Position numbers and translations under genes: made by a program
Assembly: GCA_905181615.1 (NCBI GenBank)
Contig: CAJIYH010000002.1
Span: 620,001-684,000, forward strand
Length of the DNA: 64,000 nt
Direction of reading: 5' to 3'
Source of the DNA: an uncultured Flavobacteriaceae bacterium
GTDB taxonomy: Bacteria; Bacteroidota; Bacteroidia; Flavobacteriales; Flavobacteriaceae
Notes under the pieces: generated by a model
Told to the model about the DNA's origin: nothing
Databases searched by the model: none
Seen by the model: only the letters and a program-made list of their open reading frames with translations
Part shown: piece by piece, positions 25,636 to 33,872 of the stretch
Layout: every line of letters begins with the position of its first letter
Numbering within the stretch: the first letter of the stretch is position 1

Positions 25636-26103
25636 CTATTCTTTTTTAAAACCTTTTTTTACTCGAGCCAATTCTCGTTTGCTGTCTCGATCTTTCATTA
25701 CATCGCGCTTGTCGTGTATTTTTTTACCTCGGGCGAGTGCAATAACCATTTTAGCGTGCCCTTTTTCAGATAGAAACAAGCGAAGTGGAACAATGGTTAA
25801 ACCAACATTGCGAACCTCCTTATTTAGCTTTTTAAGCTCTTTTTTATTCAAAAGAAGTTTTCGGGTTGATCGCGGTTTGTGGTTGTAGTGGGTTCCATAA
25901 AGATATTCTTCTATGTACATGTTTACAGCAAACAACTCTCCACGTTCACTGAATTCACAAAAGCTCTCTGTAATAGAAGCTTTACTTTCTCTGATCGATT
26001 TAATTTCAGTTCCAGTCAATACAATTCCTGCGGTATATTGATCGATTAACTCGAACTCAAACCGGGCTTTCTTGTTTTGGATGTTGATTTTCTTCTGTAA
26101 CAT
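25636..26103 (-). CDS. smpB: SsrA-binding protein SmpB
   Basis: SmpB binds tmRNA and brings it to stalled ribosomes for trans-translation. The 155-residue protein starts MLQKKINIQNKKARFEFEL and contains the family segments YTAGIVLTGTEIKSIRESKA, YLYGTHYNHKPRSTRKLLL and LFLSEKGHAKMVIALARGKK. The basic tail HDKRDVMKDRDSKRELARV is intact. The ATG at 26103 is chosen because the upstream TTG at 26112 is part of the -7 promoter box. No tmRNA gene is seen in the window. Confidence 0.96.
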   Translation of the reverse strand: MLQKKINIQNKKARFEFELIDQYTAGIVLTGTEIKSIRESKASITESFCEFSERGELFAVNMYIEEYLYGTHYNHKPRSTRKLLLNKKELKKLNKEVRNVGLTIVPLRLFLSEKGHAKMVIALARGKKIHDKRDVMKDRDSKRELARVKKGFKKE

Positions 26104-26109
26104 GGGGTA

Positions 26110-26117
26110 CAAAGGTA
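26110..26117 (-). promoter_or_regulatory. -7 box TACCTTTG abutting the smpB start
   Basis: The octamer fits TAnnTTTG and ends six bases before the smpB ATG. Transcription would begin at or next to the start codon, so the mRNA would be leaderless or nearly so. No TTG is seen at -33. Confidence 0.5.
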
Positions 26118-26266
26118 AGTTTATTCTTTTAGTTTTTACTTAGCTCTGTTTGATTTATACCTTTAAGTTATGGATCAAATAGTGAAAATTTAAAATCAAA
26201 ATACGTTTACACTTTCAATTATAATTACGAAATTGGGACAATAATTAAAAACGGCAAGTATTTAAA

Positions 26267-26998
26267 ATGGTTAATTACATAAAATATGGATTTCGTTGGT
26301 TAAATCATTCGAAAACCCGAGAAGGAATTTCTAAAACTAAATTAGAAATTAAAAAATCTCCAAAACGGCACGAAATCATAAATTTTCTTTTAAGTCAATT
26401 TAATTGTGCAACTAATTACTTAGAGATTGGAGTTAGAAATCCTGATCATAATTTCAATAAAATTGATGCCGATAAAAAGTATAGTGTTGATCCAGGGGTT
26501 GAGTTTAAGTCCAATCCTGTAGATTTTCAATTAACAAGCGATGCTTTTTTTGAGCAACTCGAAGCACAAAAAATATTAACACCAGACACGCTGTTCGATG
26601 TCATTTTTATTGATGGTTTACATTTAGCAGAGCAAGTTGATCGTGACATTTCGAATGCATTTAAATTCATAAAACCCGATGGCTTCGTGGTTTTACACGA
26701 CTGTAACCCACCAACAGAATGGCATGCTCGGGAAGATTATTATTTCAACATGACTCCTGCAAAAGGGCACTGGAATGGAACGACTTGGAAGGCATTTGTG
26801 AAATGGAGATCAAATCCCGAGGTTCAATCTTGCTGTGTAGATACTGATTGGGGCATTGGAATTTTGTCTAAGTCAGCAGCAATTGGTTCTTCTATTTCTA
26901 TATCAAACGATTTTTTCGAATACAATACCTTTGCAAATGACCGCAAGCACTATCTTAATTTAGTGGATTTTGAAGATCTTAAGGGGTTTTTGCTTTGA
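26267..26998 (+). CDS. class I SAM-dependent methyltransferase
   Basis: This 243-residue protein has a SAM-binding glycine motif region NYLEIGVRNPDHNF, a later DVIFIDGLHLAEQVDRDI strand-loop and KPDGFVVLHDCNPP, which match the Methyltransf_24 type often found near cell-surface sugar or glycolipid genes. There is no signal peptide. It stands alone between smpB (divergent) and a CarboxypepD-regulatory protein, with gaps above 100 bases on each side. The substrate cannot be inferred. Confidence 0.8.
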   Translation: MVNYIKYGFRWLNHSKTREGISKTKLEIKKSPKRHEIINFLLSQFNCATNYLEIGVRNPDHNFNKIDADKKYSVDPGVEFKSNPVDFQLTSDAFFEQLEAQKILTPDTLFDVIFIDGLHLAEQVDRDISNAFKFIKPDGFVVLHDCNPPTEWHAREDYYFNMTPAKGHWNGTTWKAFVKWRSNPEVQSCCVDTDWGIGILSKSAAIGSSISISNDFFEYNTFANDRKHYLNLVDFEDLKGFLL

Positions 26999-27107
26999 AA
27001 TAGTTTTTTTTAGAGTTTCAATTCTTTTGCAAACTCATTTGAAAATAAATTTCAAATAATAGTTTAACAAATCTTAGTAAAGCAAGACATATAATTTAAA
27101 ATTCTCA

Positions 27108-28565
27108 TTGAAAAACTTCTCCTTCATCTTAATTTTACTTTGTGTTTTTAGAGTTAATTCACAATCAAAGCAAATTCAAATTTTGGACTCATTGAGTAAA
27201 GAACCAATTCCTTACACGACCGTTTATTTTTCTAATAACAAAGGTTTGATCACCGATGAAACAGGTTATTTTGAGCTTTTACCCGAACAAGTTCGAGACA
27301 ACGATTCTTTGTTTGTTTCTTTTCTTGGTTATGATGGTCTTGCGGTTGGATTAAAAAAACTAAATGACAGCATACTTTACATGACACCCAAGGCGATTGC
27401 TTTAGAGGATGTTATTTTGATGAATAAAAGCTATACCTCTGAGAAAATATTAGCGCTTGTAAAAAGTAAGTTGAAGCAAAACTATTCGACGGACTACAGT
27501 AAAAAACGCTTGTTTTATAAAAGGCTCTATTCCCAGAATATTACTAGAGTGAAAATTGATAAATACAAAACTTCCATCCCAGAACTCAATCGAGCACTTT
27601 TAGACAGCTTTATGATCTATATGCCTAGATCAAATGAATTTACAACTGAAACGCTTGCGTATTATTCCGGGAATTTTGAAGAAGAAAATCAGAAAATAAA
27701 CTTAATTAAAGCACGACAGACCTTTGATAAGGGGGGAGAATTATTTAATTCCTTACAAAAAGGTTTGGTGGACATCTTAAAAGACAATTTAAAACCCGAC
27801 TCTTATTTCAAAATTAAATCAGGTTTTTTCTTAGGTGTAAACATGGACATTACCGGCCTGGAAGAAGCAGACAGTACTGATCTTAATAAGCTAAAAGAAT
27901 TTGAAAAAAAGGTGGCCGAAAAAAAAATAAAACAAAAAGAAAACTTTGCTAAATACCAAAAGGAAAATATAGCAGATTTGTATTCCGAATTATTTTTTGC
28001 AGAAGATTCCGATTTAAACGTAATTCAGAAACCAAATCGTTACACGTTTTCTGAAGCAAAGGCAACCCTAGAAGATGATGATTTGATTTATATAATCCGA
28101 TTTAGACCCAGCAGCGGCCGTGAAGACTTCGAAGGAACGCTACATATTAATGCAGAAGACTTTGCAGTAACCCGTTTGGATTATAACAACGTTAAAAGCT
28201 TGTTTAAACTAAAGCTGTTGGGAGTAACAATCAATCAAAATCTAAAAGGGGGACGTATGATTTTCTCTAAAGACAAGAATAATAAATATGCATTATCATA
28301 CCTCCAAATCACCGAGGGTTCTATTTTCGCTTTAGACCGACCGTTGAAGTTTATTGAGAAAAACAAGTTTGCAGAGGGTAGAAGGAAACAAAATCAAGTT
28401 TCTATGCGCTTAGACTTTGCGGTTTCCTCAAAGTCACAATACGAACTACGTGTGTTTGATTACGTTCCCATTAATCAAGAAATTTTTGATTTAATGGAGG
28501 AAAAAAATGATATATTACCCAAGTACTACGACAAATTTACAACCAACTTTTGGGAAGAATTTTAA
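27108..28565 (+). CDS. carboxypeptidase-like regulatory domain protein, exported
   Basis: This 485-residue protein has a signal peptide (FSFILILLCVFRVNSQ, cleavage near residue 18) followed by a CarboxypepD_reg-like Ig domain (SKEPIPYTTVYFSNNKGLI, then TDETGYFEL) at about residues 25-95. The remaining 390 residues are a Bacteroidota-type region of unknown function with a Lys/Glu-rich helix near 260-290 and a C-terminal beta-rich part. The start codon is TTG at 27108; no ATG precedes the signal peptide in frame. Domains of this kind are found in outer-membrane and gliding-associated proteins. No TonB plug or barrel is visible. Confidence 0.75.
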   Translation: MKNFSFILILLCVFRVNSQSKQIQILDSLSKEPIPYTTVYFSNNKGLITDETGYFELLPEQVRDNDSLFVSFLGYDGLAVGLKKLNDSILYMTPKAIALEDVILMNKSYTSEKILALVKSKLKQNYSTDYSKKRLFYKRLYSQNITRVKIDKYKTSIPELNRALLDSFMIYMPRSNEFTTETLAYYSGNFEEENQKINLIKARQTFDKGGELFNSLQKGLVDILKDNLKPDSYFKIKSGFFLGVNMDITGLEEADSTDLNKLKEFEKKVAEKKIKQKENFAKYQKENIADLYSELFFAEDSDLNVIQKPNRYTFSEAKATLEDDDLIYIIRFRPSSGREDFEGTLHINAEDFAVTRLDYNNVKSLFKLKLLGVTINQNLKGGRMIFSKDKNNKYALSYLQITEGSIFALDRPLKFIEKNKFAEGRRKQNQVSMRLDFAVSSKSQYELRVFDYVPINQEIFDLMEEKNDILPKYYDKFTTNFWEEF

Positions 28566-28647
28566 CCCTTCAAAATATTGTTAATTGCTTCCTTAATAAG
28601 TTTTATTGAAAAGTGTATTTCCATTATTAAATAACGCTTCAAATGTG

Positions 28648-28655
28648 TATTTTTG
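28648..28655 (+). promoter_or_regulatory. -7 box TATTTTTG upstream of glyA
   Basis: The octamer fits TAnnTTTG and lies 17 bases before the glyA ATG. The expected -33 TTG is absent. Confidence 0.45.
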
Positions 28656-28672
28656 TAGCTTAATTTTAGACT

Positions 28673-29947
28673 ATGCAAAGAGATACTATTGTTTTTGATT
28701 TGATAAAAGAAGAAGAGGCTAGACAGCTCAATGGAGTTGAGCTTATCGCTTCAGAAAACTTTACGAGTCCTGCCGTTATGGAGGCAACCGGTTCAGTTTT
28801 GACTAACAAATACGCCGAAGGTTATCCGGGTAAACGTTATTACGGTGGATGTGAGGTTGTAGACAAGGTAGAGCAATTGGCTATCGACCGTGCAAAAGAG
28901 CTCTTTGGAGCTGCTTACGCAAACGTACAGCCGCATTCTGGATCTCAGGCAAATACCGCTGTTTTTCATGCATTCATTAAGCCTGGAGACAAAATCTTGG
29001 GGTTTGATCTTTCGCATGGTGGACACCTAACACATGGCTCGCCAGTTAACTTTTCGGGACGTTTATTCAAACCACACTTTTACGGAGTTCAAGAAGAAAC
29101 AGGTCGTTTAGACTACGACAACATTCGTACTATAGCTAAAGAAGTACAACCTAAAATGATTATTGCGGGTGCATCTGCTTATTCTCGTGATATTGACTTT
29201 GCAGAATTCAGATCCATTGCCGATGAAGTAGGGGCGTTCCTTTTGGCCGATATTTCACACCCTTCTGGATTGATTGCCACAGGAATTCTAAACGATCCAA
29301 TGCCTTATTGCCACGTTGTTACTTCAACAACACACAAAACCCTTCGTGGGCCGCGCGGCGGATTGATACTGATGGGTCAAGATTTTGACAATCCATTCGG
29401 AATTACACTTAAAAACGGAACGGTACGTAAAATGTCGCACTTATTGGATATGGCAGTGTTTCCTGGAAACCAAGGAGGACCTCTAGAGCATGTTATTGCA
29501 GCTAAGGCTATTGCTTTTGGAGAATGCCTACAACCAACTTACAAAGACTATATACTGCGTGTACAAAAAAATGCAGCTGCCATGGCTGCCGCTTTTGTAA
29601 GCCGAGAATATAAGCTGATCTCGGAAGGAACAGACAACCACATGATGCTGATTGACCTACGTAACAAAAAAATTACTGGAAAAGATGCTGAATTGGCTCT
29701 AGTGAAAGCTGAAATTACTGCTAACAAAAACATGGTACCGTTCGACGATAAATCTCCGTTTGTAACCTCTGGAATACGTTTGGGTACTGCTGCAATTACT
29801 ACCCGCGGACTAAACGAAGCGGATATGGAAACTATTGTTGGGTTTATTGATCGCGTATTAAAAGCTCCACAAGACGAAGCTGTTCTTACTGCTGTTGGGC
29901 ATGAGGTGAATGAATTGATGGAAGGAAGAGCGTTGTTTAACGCTTAG
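28673..29947 (+). CDS. glyA: serine hydroxymethyltransferase
   Basis: GlyA interconverts serine and glycine while loading one-carbon units on tetrahydrofolate. The 424-residue PLP enzyme has [53 protein letters not shown] and the PLP-binding Lys in [18 protein letters not shown]. The later segments [16 protein letters not shown] and [14 protein letters not shown] also match. Codon use is less AT-rich than in the signalling block, as expected for a highly expressed gene. It stands alone, with a possible terminator after it. Confidence 0.98.
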   Translation: MQRDTIVFDLIKEEEARQLNGVELIASENFTSPAVMEATGSVLTNKYAEGYPGKRYYGGCEVVDKVEQLAIDRAKELFGAAYANVQPHSGSQANTAVFHAFIKPGDKILGFDLSHGGHLTHGSPVNFSGRLFKPHFYGVQEETGRLDYDNIRTIAKEVQPKMIIAGASAYSRDIDFAEFRSIADEVGAFLLADISHPSGLIATGILNDPMPYCHVVTSTTHKTLRGPRGGLILMGQDFDNPFGITLKNGTVRKMSHLLDMAVFPGNQGGPLEHVIAAKAIAFGECLQPTYKDYILRVQKNAAAMAAAFVSREYKLISEGTDNHMMLIDLRNKKITGKDAELALVKAEITANKNMVPFDDKSPFVTSGIRLGTAAITTRGLNEADMETIVGFIDRVLKAPQDEAVLTAVGHEVNELMEGRALFNA

Positions 29948-29969
29948 ATCTAAGTTGTATATATAAAAT

Positions 29970-29998
29970 CTCTTTATCCGGAAGAGTAGAGTTTTTTT
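29970..29998 (+). terminator. possible glyA terminator
   Basis: CTCTT and AAGAG form a 5-bp stem around a 7-base loop, and a run of seven T residues follows five bases later. The stem is short, so this is a weak candidate. Confidence 0.35.
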
Positions 29999-30207
29999 GT
30001 GTATAAAACATAGAGTATGGTTAGTTGTGTGGCTAAGAGCCTAATTCAGATAATAAAAACAGATTAGAAAACCCGAGAGGATTTTTGTAAGCAGGAGTGA
30101 ACTATTATTAAATTATATGGTGTGAATAATATCTTGTTGGTACAGATCAAATCTGAAGTACTATTCTATCAGATCCATTAAAAAACACATATATTTTATA
30201 AAATATT

Positions 30208-30600
30208 TCATTGAGCAAACAAATCCATTATGTTTTGGGGAATACGTATAAGTTTCTGCGTGTTGTGGTCGAGGTAGCACCATTGAGTAGTACATTGAGC
30301 AACTAAGTTTTTGGTTCCCGTAGAATAAAAACGCACCTTACGTTCACTCAAAAAACCCTCGGTTAGTGCCACGTGGGTTTCTATCAAAAGCACATCGCCG
30401 AGCTTGGCTTGTCTTTTGTATTCAATATGGTGCGATCGCACCACCCAAAGGCCAAAAGTTTCTTTAGAGCCCTTTACTAGGCTTTGCCAGTGTGCACCGG
30501 CAATATCCTGAACCCATTGCAGGTATTGCACGTTATTAACATGCTGTAATTGGTCTAAGTGACTCTCAGTAACGGTTACTTCTTGGGTGTATTTTTTCAA
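30208..30600 (-). CDS. acyl-CoA/acyl-ACP thioesterase, hotdog fold
   Basis: This 130-residue single hotdog domain hydrolyses an acyl thioester. It has the family motif HLDQLQHVNNVQYLQWVQD, which matches the conserved substrate-binding helix of the FatA-like/YbgC thioesterases, then RSHHIEYKRQAKLGDVLLIE and VAQCTTQWCYLDHNT. It is cytosolic. It lies two bases after the glutaminyl cyclase gene on the same strand, so the two share a transcript, though a functional link is not obvious. Confidence 0.85.
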   Translation of the reverse strand: MKKYTQEVTVTESHLDQLQHVNNVQYLQWVQDIAGAHWQSLVKGSKETFGLWVVRSHHIEYKRQAKLGDVLLIETHVALTEGFLSERKVRFYSTGTKNLVAQCTTQWCYLDHNTQKLIRIPQNIMDLFAQ

Positions 30601-30602
30601 CT

Positions 30603-31625
30603 CTATTTTTTTTCTATGGTTACTTCAAACAGTTTACTCCAGTTCTTACCCGTTACAAAAAAGGTTTTTCTACCTGGGTGGTAGGCAATTCCGTTGAGAA
30701 CATCGAGATTAGGAAGTTGCTCAACTTTTTTTCTTAGACCAGCAAAATTGATGATCCCGTCTACCGCTCCGTTTGCAGGATTAATGATTACCACTACGTC
30801 TTTCTGAGCTTGGTAAGTGTTGGCATAGATTGCACCCTCAACCCATTCCAACTCGTTTATTTTAGATAGAATGGTTTTGTTTGTAGTTGCCTCTATATAG
30901 GATAGCTCTTTTTGGGAGTCGGCATCTAACGTCCATATTTTAGCAGTACCGTCAGATTTATAAAGTTGTGTTCCGTCGTTACACAAGCCCCACCCTTCTT
31001 TACTTTGGTCGTAGTTAAAGCTGCGTTCCATTTCCATTTTTTCTTGATCATAAATGAAGCCGGTGCTGGCTTGCCAAGTAAGTTGAACAATTTTTCCGTT
31101 GATTAGAGTAAGCCCTTCACCAAAATAAGAGGCATCTAGATCAATTTTCTTTTCTACTGCACCAGTTTTGTAATTCACCCTTCTAAGGCTCGATTTTCCT
31201 TTGAGTCCGGTACTTTCATATAAGGTCTCGCCATCGAACTCCAAACCTTGCGTATATGCTTCTGGGTCGTGCGGGAATTCGTTTACTAAGGAATAATTGT
31301 AGAGTTTGGGAGATTTGTTGTTTAACAAACGAACATTTGTGGTGACATCAATTTTTTCTCCTTCTATATAAATTACTGCTTGAATTGGAACATCTCCAAG
31401 TAATGCATCTTCAGGAAAAACATAAGGAGTTTCAACTAATGAACCTCTTGCAGTGAAATAAATGGAATCAATGGGCTTGTTTTTTTGGTTTTTAATAGAC
31501 AATTGAAGTGAATCTCCTGTTACAAAAGTCTTTTGGTTGACTTTTATTTTAAATTTAGGGGCGTTGTTTTCATCGCCGCAACCTTTCAGGACAATGATAG
31601 TCAGGAGCATGGTAATCCATTTCAT
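30603..31625 (-). CDS. glutaminyl-peptide cyclotransferase, lipoprotein
   Basis: This 340-residue protein resembles plant-type glutamine cyclotransferases, which convert N-terminal Gln to pyroglutamate and fold as a five-bladed propeller. Signature segments are FPHDPEAYTQGLEFDGETLY, ESTGLKGKSSLRRV, YFGEGLTLINGKIVQLTW and WVEGAIYANTYQ. The start at 31625 gives a lipoprotein signal, ITMLLTIIVLKGC, with Cys16-type lipidation. A longer frame to 31766 exists but runs into the SRP RNA gene on the other strand, so it is rejected. An Ig-like N-terminal domain (about 25-115) precedes the propeller. Confidence 0.88.
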   Translation of the reverse strand: MKWITMLLTIIVLKGCGDENNAPKFKIKVNQKTFVTGDSLQLSIKNQKNKPIDSIYFTARGSLVETPYVFPEDALLGDVPIQAVIYIEGEKIDVTTNVRLLNNKSPKLYNYSLVNEFPHDPEAYTQGLEFDGETLYESTGLKGKSSLRRVNYKTGAVEKKIDLDASYFGEGLTLINGKIVQLTWQASTGFIYDQEKMEMERSFNYDQSKEGWGLCNDGTQLYKSDGTAKIWTLDADSQKELSYIEATTNKTILSKINELEWVEGAIYANTYQAQKDVVVIINPANGAVDGIINFAGLRKKVEQLPNLDVLNGIAYHPGRKTFFVTGKNWSKLFEVTIEKK

Positions 31626-31675
31626 ATAAAATATTTTAGTTAAAAATAGTTTATGAAATTTAGACCACAAAATGA

Positions 31676-31706
31676 TTGTCCAAAAAGAGTTTGCAATGTA
31701 TATTTG
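31676..31706 (+). promoter_or_regulatory. SRP RNA promoter (TTG -33, TATATTTG -7)
   Basis: TTG at 31676-31678 and TATATTTG at 31699-31706 are exactly 20 bases apart. The RNA begins about five bases after the -7 box. This is one of the cleanest promoters in the window. Confidence 0.8.
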
Positions 31707-31710
31707 CAAA

Positions 31711-31806
31711 GGGCAAGTCCTATACAACCAGCTCCTGTCGAATCCCCCAGGGTGGGAACGCAGCAAGGGTAGATGGTCGTAGCGGTGTGATGTAGGTCGC
31801 TTGCCC
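31711..31806 (+). ncRNA. ffs: signal recognition particle RNA, bacterial small type (4.5S)
   Basis: The 96-base region starts GGGCAAG and ends CTTGCCC, which pair as the closing helix of a long hairpin. The conserved apical SRP domain is visible as AGGGTGGGAACGCAGCAAGG near 31749-31768. A T run follows directly at 31807, giving a terminator. Size and fold match the small bacterial SRP RNA without an Alu domain. This RNA partners with Ffh to target membrane proteins. Confidence 0.9.
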
Positions 31807-31832
31807 TTTTTTTTCTTTCACAAAACGCACAA

Positions 31833-32639
31833 ATGGGTTACATAGTCTTAGTTACCGGCGCTTCTTCGGGTTTAGGAAAATCCATAGCCTTACATTTACA
31901 CAGTCTTGGACATACCGTTTTTGGAACCAGTAGAAATCCAAAGCAATACATAGACACTTTCCCTTTTACTTTATTAGAACTAGACGTTACCATAAAAGAA
32001 TCAATTGCTCATTTATTTGGTGAGCTTCAACAATTGAACAAGCCCATTGATGTGCTTATAAATAATGCTGGGGTTGGAATTACAGGCCCTGTCGAAGAAA
32101 CTCCGTTGGAGGCTATGCGTGCTAATTTTGAAACCAATTTTTTTGGTCCCTTAGCCATGATTCAACGGGTTTTGCCGTTGATGCGTAAAAACAAAAAAGG
32201 GACTGTGATAAACATCACTTCCATAGCGGGGTATATGGGCCTTCCTTTTCGTGGGGCATATTCTGCATCCAAAGGGGCTTTGAATATAATGACAGAAGCA
32301 ATTCGCCTAGAGATTGGTAATCAAGGGATTAACGTTATAACCTTGGCACCGGGTGATTACGCTACCGATATTGCATCACGCCGTTTTCATGCTCCTGTGA
32401 TTAATAACTCGCCCTACCAAAAAGCATATCAAGGAAGTCTAAACACCATGGATTCTCATATAGATTCTGGAAATGATCCGATTGAGATTGCCCATAAAGT
32501 TGCAGTTTTAATAGAACAAGCCAATCCAAGACCACACTATGTGGTTGGCTCTTTTATACAGAAATTTTCTTTGACTCTAAAAAAAATACTTCCACAAAAA
32601 GCATACGAAAAACTTCTAAAGAACCATTATAAACTCTAA
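31833..32639 (+). CDS. short-chain dehydrogenase/reductase
   Basis: This 268-residue SDR has the cofactor motif VTGASSGLGKSIALHLHSLG, LINNAGVGITGPVEETPLE, the catalytic Ser in INITSIAGYMGLPF and the Tyr-Lys pair in YSASKGALNIMTEAIRLE. The TSR motif GTSRNPKQY after strand two suggests NADPH use. It is a classical SDR; the substrate is unknown. It follows the SRP RNA terminator by about 25 bases and is followed by fsa after 22 bases. Confidence 0.92.
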   Translation: MGYIVLVTGASSGLGKSIALHLHSLGHTVFGTSRNPKQYIDTFPFTLLELDVTIKESIAHLFGELQQLNKPIDVLINNAGVGITGPVEETPLEAMRANFETNFFGPLAMIQRVLPLMRKNKKGTVINITSIAGYMGLPFRGAYSASKGALNIMTEAIRLEIGNQGINVITLAPGDYATDIASRRFHAPVINNSPYQKAYQGSLNTMDSHIDSGNDPIEIAHKVAVLIEQANPRPHYVVGSFIQKFSLTLKKILPQKAYEKLLKNHYKL

Positions 32640-32661
32640 TTTTACTTAAAACACTCTAAAT

Positions 32662-33315
32662 ATGAAATTTTTTATTGATACAGCCAATCTAGCACAAATT
32701 AAAGAAGCTGAAGCTCTTGGAGTTTTAGACGGGGTAACAACAAACCCTTCACTAATGGCAAAAGAAGGAATCACAGGACGTGAAAACATCTTAAACCACT
32801 ACGTGGCTATTTGTGAGGCAGTAGAAGGTGATGTTTCTGCAGAAGTTATTGCAACCGATATCGACGGAATGATTAAAGAAGGGGAGGAACTTGCCGCATT
32901 ACACACTCAAATCGTTGTTAAAATACCGATGATTGAAGATGGAATTAAAGCATTAAAATATTTTTCTGATCAAGGAATCAGAACAAACTGTACGCTTATC
33001 TTTTCTGCAGGTCAAGCATTGTTAGCTGCAAAAGCAGGGGCTACATACGTTTCTCCGTTTATTGGTCGTTTGGATGATATTTCTACAGACGGTTTAGGAT
33101 TGATTCAAGAGATTCGTGATATTTATGATAACTATAATTTTGGAACTGAAATTCTTGCAGCTTCTATTCGTCATACCATGCATATAATTGACTGTGCTAA
33201 AATTGGTGCTGATGTAATGACTGGACCTCTAAGTTCTATAAAAGGACTTATGAAGCATCCACTTACCGATAGTGGATTGGCTCAGTTTTTAGCTGATCAT
33301 CAAAAAGGAAACTAA
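32662..33315 (+). CDS. fsa: fructose-6-phosphate aldolase / transaldolase-like
   Basis: This 217-residue enzyme belongs to the small transaldolase family (FSA/TalC). It starts MKFFIDTANLAQIKEAEALG and has DGVTTNPSLMAKEG, the Schiff-base Lys in QIVVKIPMIEDG, NCTLIFSAGQALLAAKAGA, YVSPFIGRLDD and ILAASIRHTMHI. Members are annotated either as fructose-6-phosphate aldolase or as transaldolase; sequence alone does not decide. Its stop overlaps that of the convergent tag gene by four bases (CTAA at 33312-33315). Confidence 0.9.
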   Translation: MKFFIDTANLAQIKEAEALGVLDGVTTNPSLMAKEGITGRENILNHYVAICEAVEGDVSAEVIATDIDGMIKEGEELAALHTQIVVKIPMIEDGIKALKYFSDQGIRTNCTLIFSAGQALLAAKAGATYVSPFIGRLDDISTDGLGLIQEIRDIYDNYNFGTEILAASIRHTMHIIDCAKIGADVMTGPLSSIKGLMKHPLTDSGLAQFLADHQKGN

Positions 33316-33872
33316 GTTTTATTTACATACCAAATTGGGTGCGCTGCTATGCTTTTTTCATAGATAGGGCACTCTTTTTCATGTGCTCCTTCGAGATATC
33401 CATTTCCCATTAAGAACTGTTTTGTGATTTCTTTTCCGGTAAATTTAAAATGTTTTTTAAATAATTTAATCCAATCTTCTACCGATAACGTGCCTTGACT
33501 ATCCATCCATTTTTCAAAAGATATAGCTTCTTTTCGAATCTTTAGAATTTGATTTGCATTATATATAATAGCGGTAATCTTTCCGCGCATTCGGATGATT
33601 CCAGGATTATTCATGAGAACTACTATATCGGCATCTTTAAGTGCTGCTATTTTTTGAATACTATAATCAGCGTATGCTTTTTTGATGGTATCTTTTTTAT
33701 TCAAAACAGTATTCCAAGAAAGTCCAGCCTGATTAATTTCGAGGATTAAACTACCAAAAAGTTCGTTGTCGTTTGCAGCTTTAAAACCATATGAGTTGTC
33801 GTGGTAGGCCTTGTCAAGTTGTGATAATTTGCCAGCAAATGCTTGGTTACAGTAATGATTACTGAGCTCCAT
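33312..33872 (-). CDS. tag: DNA-3-methyladenine glycosylase I, divergent
   Basis: Tag removes 3-methyladenine from alkylated DNA. This 186-residue protein keeps the zinc His in DKAYHDNSYGF, the catalytic region LILEINQAGLSWNTVLNKKD with Glu and Trp, IIRMRGKITAIIYNANQIL, and a C-terminal His-x3-Cys pair in AHEKEC that matches the last two zinc ligands of E. coli Tag. The N-terminal RCxW start of the enterobacterial enzyme is replaced by SNHYCNQAF, which still offers a Cys. Its start overlaps the stop of the upstream lipoprotein gene by one base (TAATG). Confidence 0.85.
   Translation of the reverse strand: MELSNHYCNQAFAGKLSQLDKAYHDNSYGFKAANDNELFGSLILEINQAGLSWNTVLNKKDTIKKAYADYSIQKIAALKDADIVVLMNNPGIIRMRGKITAIIYNANQILKIRKEAISFEKWMDSQGTLSVEDWIKLFKKHFKFTGKEITKQFLMGNGYLEGAHEKECPIYEKSIAAHPIWYVNKT

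Noticed and set aside
26104-26112. TTG start for SmpB
   Set aside because: The TTG is part of the -7 box TACCTTTG; ATG at 26103 gives the usual N terminus.
31626-31766. N-terminal extension of the glutaminyl cyclase by 47 residues
   Set aside because: It covers the SRP RNA gene on the other strand and would bury the lipoprotein signal that starts at 31625.
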